Source of the DNA: Hellea sp.
GTDB lineage: Bacteria > Pseudomonadota > Alphaproteobacteria > Caulobacterales > Maricaulaceae
Direction: 5' to 3'
Assembly: GCA_020629135.1 (NCBI GenBank)
Contig: JAHDDX010000001.1
Location: forward strand, 1-64,000
Length of the DNA stretch: 64,000 nt
The notes below the pieces were generated by a model. The model did not search any database. It was not told where the DNA came from and saw only the letters and a program-made list of their open reading frames with translations. Positions 61,543 to 64,000 of this stretch are shown here, in pieces (within the stretch, counting starts at the first letter, position 1; each line of letters opens with the position of its first letter). The position numbers and the translations under genes were made by a program.

Positions 61543-62069
61543 TGGCGTTTGTTGAGACAGCCAATATTACCCGGTCGCGTTCGCTCGCTTTGCAAGGGGC
61601 TTTGTTCACGGCAGCCCTTGTGGTGTTCTCATTTATTGATCTTCGATTTGCCGGAATAACCTTATCTTTTTTATGGCTGCCTTTGATAGGCGTCTATTTG
61701 TGGCCGCGCGGATCTGAAACCTCGTCCTCAACCGTGCTATTAATGCTCACCGGGTTGTTTTTTGATGTTGTCAGCGATGGAATGATAGGGGTTTGGGCGC
61801 TGATATTTTTGGCCACGTTCTTGATCGTACGCCCGAATAAGCGCTCCAGGAATACTTCCTTTAGTTCCTTGTGGATCGGATTTGTAACCTGGACAGTGAT
61901 ACTTGTTCTGGGAATTTGGGCCATTCAAGCGATTTTTATCAAAGTCAATTTTTCAGTCTTGTCTGTGTTTTTGCAATGGGGGCCGGTTCTACTTGCCTTT
62001 CCTGTCGTATATTGGTTGTCACAGTTTGCCAGACGTATTGTGACTGATCCTTCAGAGCGGGTCTATTAA
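61542..62069 (+). CDS. mreD: Rod shape-determining protein MreD
   Basis: 175 residues, about five membrane helices. MreD sequences are poorly conserved; the pattern FFDVVSDGMIGVWALIFLATFLIV in the middle and the position between mreC and mrdA make the assignment secure. Overlaps mreC (TGATG) and mrdA (TAATG) by one base each. Confidence 0.9.
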   Translation: MAFVETANITRSRSLALQGALFTAALVVFSFIDLRFAGITLSFLWLPLIGVYLWPRGSETSSSTVLLMLTGLFFDVVSDGMIGVWALIFLATFLIVRPNKRSRNTSFSSLWIGFVTWTVILVLGIWAIQAIFIKVNFSVLSVFLQWGPVLLAFPVVYWLSQFARRIVTDPSERVY

Positions 62070-63925
62070 TGATAGATGGCCCGGGCGATACACGAACTTT
62101 AACGCGTCGCGCTTTAATGCTGGGTGCGGGTGGGCTTGGTGTTTTTGGGGTTCTTGGGACCAGGCTATACTATCTCCAGGTCACGCAGGCCGAAAACTAT
62201 ACGTCTTTGTCGGAAGAAAACCGGTTCAATTTTCATATTGTTGTACCGTCCCGCGGTCGTATTTTAGATCGGAACGGGGTTGAACTTGCGATCAACCGGC
62301 AAAATTACGGGGTCGTGATCGTTCCGGAACAAGTCAAAGACCTGGACGGAACCTTATCCAGCCTGTCTGATCATATTGAATTGTCACCTCGCTCAGTCGA
62401 ACGAATTAAAAAAGATATTCGAGAAAATCCGAAATTTGTTCCGATCCTGGTTGATGAGAATTTGTCCTGGGAAACTTTCGCCAAGCTAAACATGAAAACG
62501 CCGGATTTACCCGGTGTTATTCCACAAGTGGGTGAGGGGCGCGCCTATCCTTTTGGCGGTGTTTTTGCGCATACTTTGGGATATGTCGGGCGCGCTGGTC
62601 CAGAGGCCGTGGCGGCCGATCCTGATCCGTTATTGCTGCAACCGACTTTTCGAATAGGAAAGACAGGCGTTGAACTGGCAACAGATCAAAAACTGCGCGG
62701 CAAATCCGGAAAACTTAAGGTCGAGGTCAATGCAGTCGGACGGATCGTCAGGGAATGGCCTGACCCGGCCAATCAATCAACCTCAGGCGAAGATGTCTGG
62801 TTGGCCCTTGATTCCGAACTTCAGACTTATGCCGCGGAGCTTTACGGCGAGGAAAGCGGCGGCGTTGTCGTTATTGACGTTCTGACAGGTGAACTTCGAA
62901 CCCTATTATCCATGCCGAGTTTTGACGGAAATCTGTTTGTGTCGGGATTAACGCAAGCTGAAATGGATCGGATGAATTCAGACGAAAAGCGCCCCCAGTT
63001 CAATAAAGTCATTGGCGGCGGGTATCCACCAGCCTCAACATTTAAAATGTCGGTCATGCTGGCAGGGCTTAAACACGGCTTCATCAATCCGCGGGAACGC
63101 ATTTTTTGCACTGGAAAGGTCCGGGTTGGCGACCGTAACTTCCATTGTTGGCAACGCCGGGGCCATGGCCCGATGAACCTGCGGGATTCGCTTAAACATT
63201 CTTGCGATCTTTATTATTACGAGATCGCTCAACGTATGGATATGGAGCTAATCCGCGATATGGCTATATCGCTCGGATTAGGCCAAAAGTATGATCTGGG
63301 TATTGCCGGGCAAACGTCTGGCATCGTTCCTTCAGGAGAGTGGAAGCAAAGACGTTTGGGCCAGGGATGGCGAACTGGGGATTCGCTTAATGCTGCAATC
63401 GGCCAGGGTTTTGTTTTGGCCACGCCATTACAGTTGGCGGTTATGGCGGCGCGCCTGGCGAATGGAAAAAAAGCCGTAAATCCCACACTTATTGTCGGCG
63501 ACGCACAACCAGAATTCGCAAATTTAGATATTCGTGAAGATCACTTGGCAATGATTAAAGATGCCATGTGGTCAGTTTGTGAGGAACCCGGTGGAACGGC
63601 ATTCCGCCCTTACGGGCTTGAATTGGGTGAAATTCAGATGGCCGGTAAAACCGGAACCGGGCAGGTTCGCGGTATTTCCGCCAGCGAAAGAGCTGCAGGA
63701 GTGCTTCATAATCGAGAGTTACCCTGGCGCCTCCGAGATCATTCCATTTTTGTCGGATATGCGCCTTATGATAAACCGCGTTTTGCCGTTGGAGTTATCG
63801 TAGAGCATGGTGGATCGGGCGCTAAAAAGGCAGCAGATATTGCGCGGGCCTTGTTAAAACGAGCGCTGGAACGCGATGGATTTTCTCAAGAGACTGAAAT
63901 CAAGTCCAATACGGTGCCGCTATGA
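62069..63925 (+). CDS. mrdA: Penicillin-binding protein 2 (elongasome transpeptidase)
   Basis: 618 residues. An N-terminal membrane helix (ALMLGAGGLGVFGVLGTRLYYLQV), a dimerisation domain (NYGVVIVPEQ, GRAYPFGGVFAHTLGYVGR) and a transpeptidase domain with the SxxK motif PPASTFKMS (about residue 323), an SxN-type motif in the KHSCDLYYY region, and AGKTGTGQV. Cross-links peptidoglycan with RodA during elongation. The C-terminus overlaps rodA by four bases (ATGA). Confidence 0.95.
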   Translation: MIDGPGDTRTLTRRALMLGAGGLGVFGVLGTRLYYLQVTQAENYTSLSEENRFNFHIVVPSRGRILDRNGVELAINRQNYGVVIVPEQVKDLDGTLSSLSDHIELSPRSVERIKKDIRENPKFVPILVDENLSWETFAKLNMKTPDLPGVIPQVGEGRAYPFGGVFAHTLGYVGRAGPEAVAADPDPLLLQPTFRIGKTGVELATDQKLRGKSGKLKVEVNAVGRIVREWPDPANQSTSGEDVWLALDSELQTYAAELYGEESGGVVVIDVLTGELRTLLSMPSFDGNLFVSGLTQAEMDRMNSDEKRPQFNKVIGGGYPPASTFKMSVMLAGLKHGFINPRERIFCTGKVRVGDRNFHCWQRRGHGPMNLRDSLKHSCDLYYYEIAQRMDMELIRDMAISLGLGQKYDLGIAGQTSGIVPSGEWKQRRLGQGWRTGDSLNAAIGQGFVLATPLQLAVMAARLANGKKAVNPTLIVGDAQPEFANLDIREDHLAMIKDAMWSVCEEPGGTAFRPYGLELGEIQMAGKTGTGQVRGISASERAAGVLHNRELPWRLRDHSIFVGYAPYDKPRFAVGVIVEHGGSGAKKAADIARALLKRALERDGFSQETEIKSNTVPL

Positions 63926-64000
63926 GCATAATAGCAAAACCCAATAGCCTGCGTTCCAAGCTCTATGAAATTAACTGGCTGCTTCTCGCGCTGATTTATA
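63922..64000 (+). CDS. rodA: Rod shape-determining protein RodA, N-terminal fragment
   Basis: Only 26 codons are in the window (MSIIAKPNSLRSKLYEINWL...), starting with an ATG that overlaps the mrdA stop. The KLYEINWLLLALI start, a short basic leader into the first membrane helix, fits SEDS-family RodA, the glycosyltransferase partner of PBP2, and this is its usual position. The rest lies beyond the window edge. Confidence 0.85.
   Translation, partial: MSIIAKPNSLRSKLYEINWLLLALIY

Overview
The window looks like chromosomal core genome from an alphaproteobacterium, probably a dimorphic or prosthecate-type relative of the Caulobacterales/Maricaulales (Hyphomonadaceae-like). The evidence is a CckA-type hybrid kinase just upstream of recA, a perfect alphaproteobacterial SOS box (GTTC-N7-GTTC) before recA, a full CtrA box (TTAA-N7-TTAA), the 1600-residue NAD-glutamate dehydrogenase, a DksA with one zinc-finger cysteine, and the gene orders SPOR-nagZ-scpA-scpB-tatA-tatB-tatC, hflK-hflC-DUF2065-degP and mreB-mreC-mreD-mrdA-rodA. 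The lineage call is inference from gene content, not from a marker-gene tree. No insertion sequence, integrase, phage gene, CRISPR array or rRNA was seen, and coding density is high.

Region by region: 0-2.8 kb holds the end of dusA, a TauE/SafE permease, a membrane-anchored retropepsin-like protease and a divergent CobT-like protein. 2.9-11.7 kb is an amino-acid catabolism and stress block: leucine-type dehydrogenase, NAD-GDH, a QEGLA-motif protein, a MoxR ATPase and dksA. 11.7-18.8 kb (minus strand) carries exported proteins: a DUF1800 lipoprotein with a Tat-dependent DUF1501 partner, then two tandem DUF885 lipoprotein hydrolases. 18.9-25.4 kb is cckA, recA, alaS. 25.4-31.0 kb (minus strand) is a galactoside operon: galT, galK, GH42 beta-galactosidase, SGLT-type symporter. 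31.0-36.0 kb holds a VOC protein, a non-coding stretch with a CtrA box and a terminator, tRNA-Asn, a cupin/hydrolase pair, an aromatic aminotransferase divergent from an Lrp/AsnC regulator, and an alpha/beta hydrolase. 36.1-45.7 kb contains an outer-membrane barrel with CWDGS repeats, an acyltransferase, queF, cysE-DUF3126-gamma carbonic anhydrase, a GYF_2-like protein, a rhomboid-like protein lacking catalytic residues, a paired envelope cluster, a patatin and erpA. 45.7-52.9 kb is dgt, SPOR protein, nagZ, scpAB, tatABC, a VUT-family transporter and folA. 53.0-58.5 kb is hflK-hflC-DUF2065-degP, serB and miaA. 58.5-64.0 kb is an attenuator-like leader, a VTT-domain protein and the mre/mrd elongasome operon running into rodA at the window edge.

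Functionally the window joins cell-cycle control (CckA, the CtrA box), DNA repair, envelope growth and quality control (Mre/PBP2, NagZ, HflKC, DegP, Tat export) and nutrient scavenging (galactosides, amino acids, exported hydrolases). I found no obviously new multi-gene defence or mobile system. The points most worth a second look are the CtrA-box/terminator non-coding unit before tRNA-Asn, the mini-ORF/terminator leader after miaA, the CWDGS-repeat outer-membrane protein with an unrecognised C-terminal domain, and three proteins of enzyme families with altered active-site residues (CobT-like, rhomboid-like, alpha/beta hydrolase).
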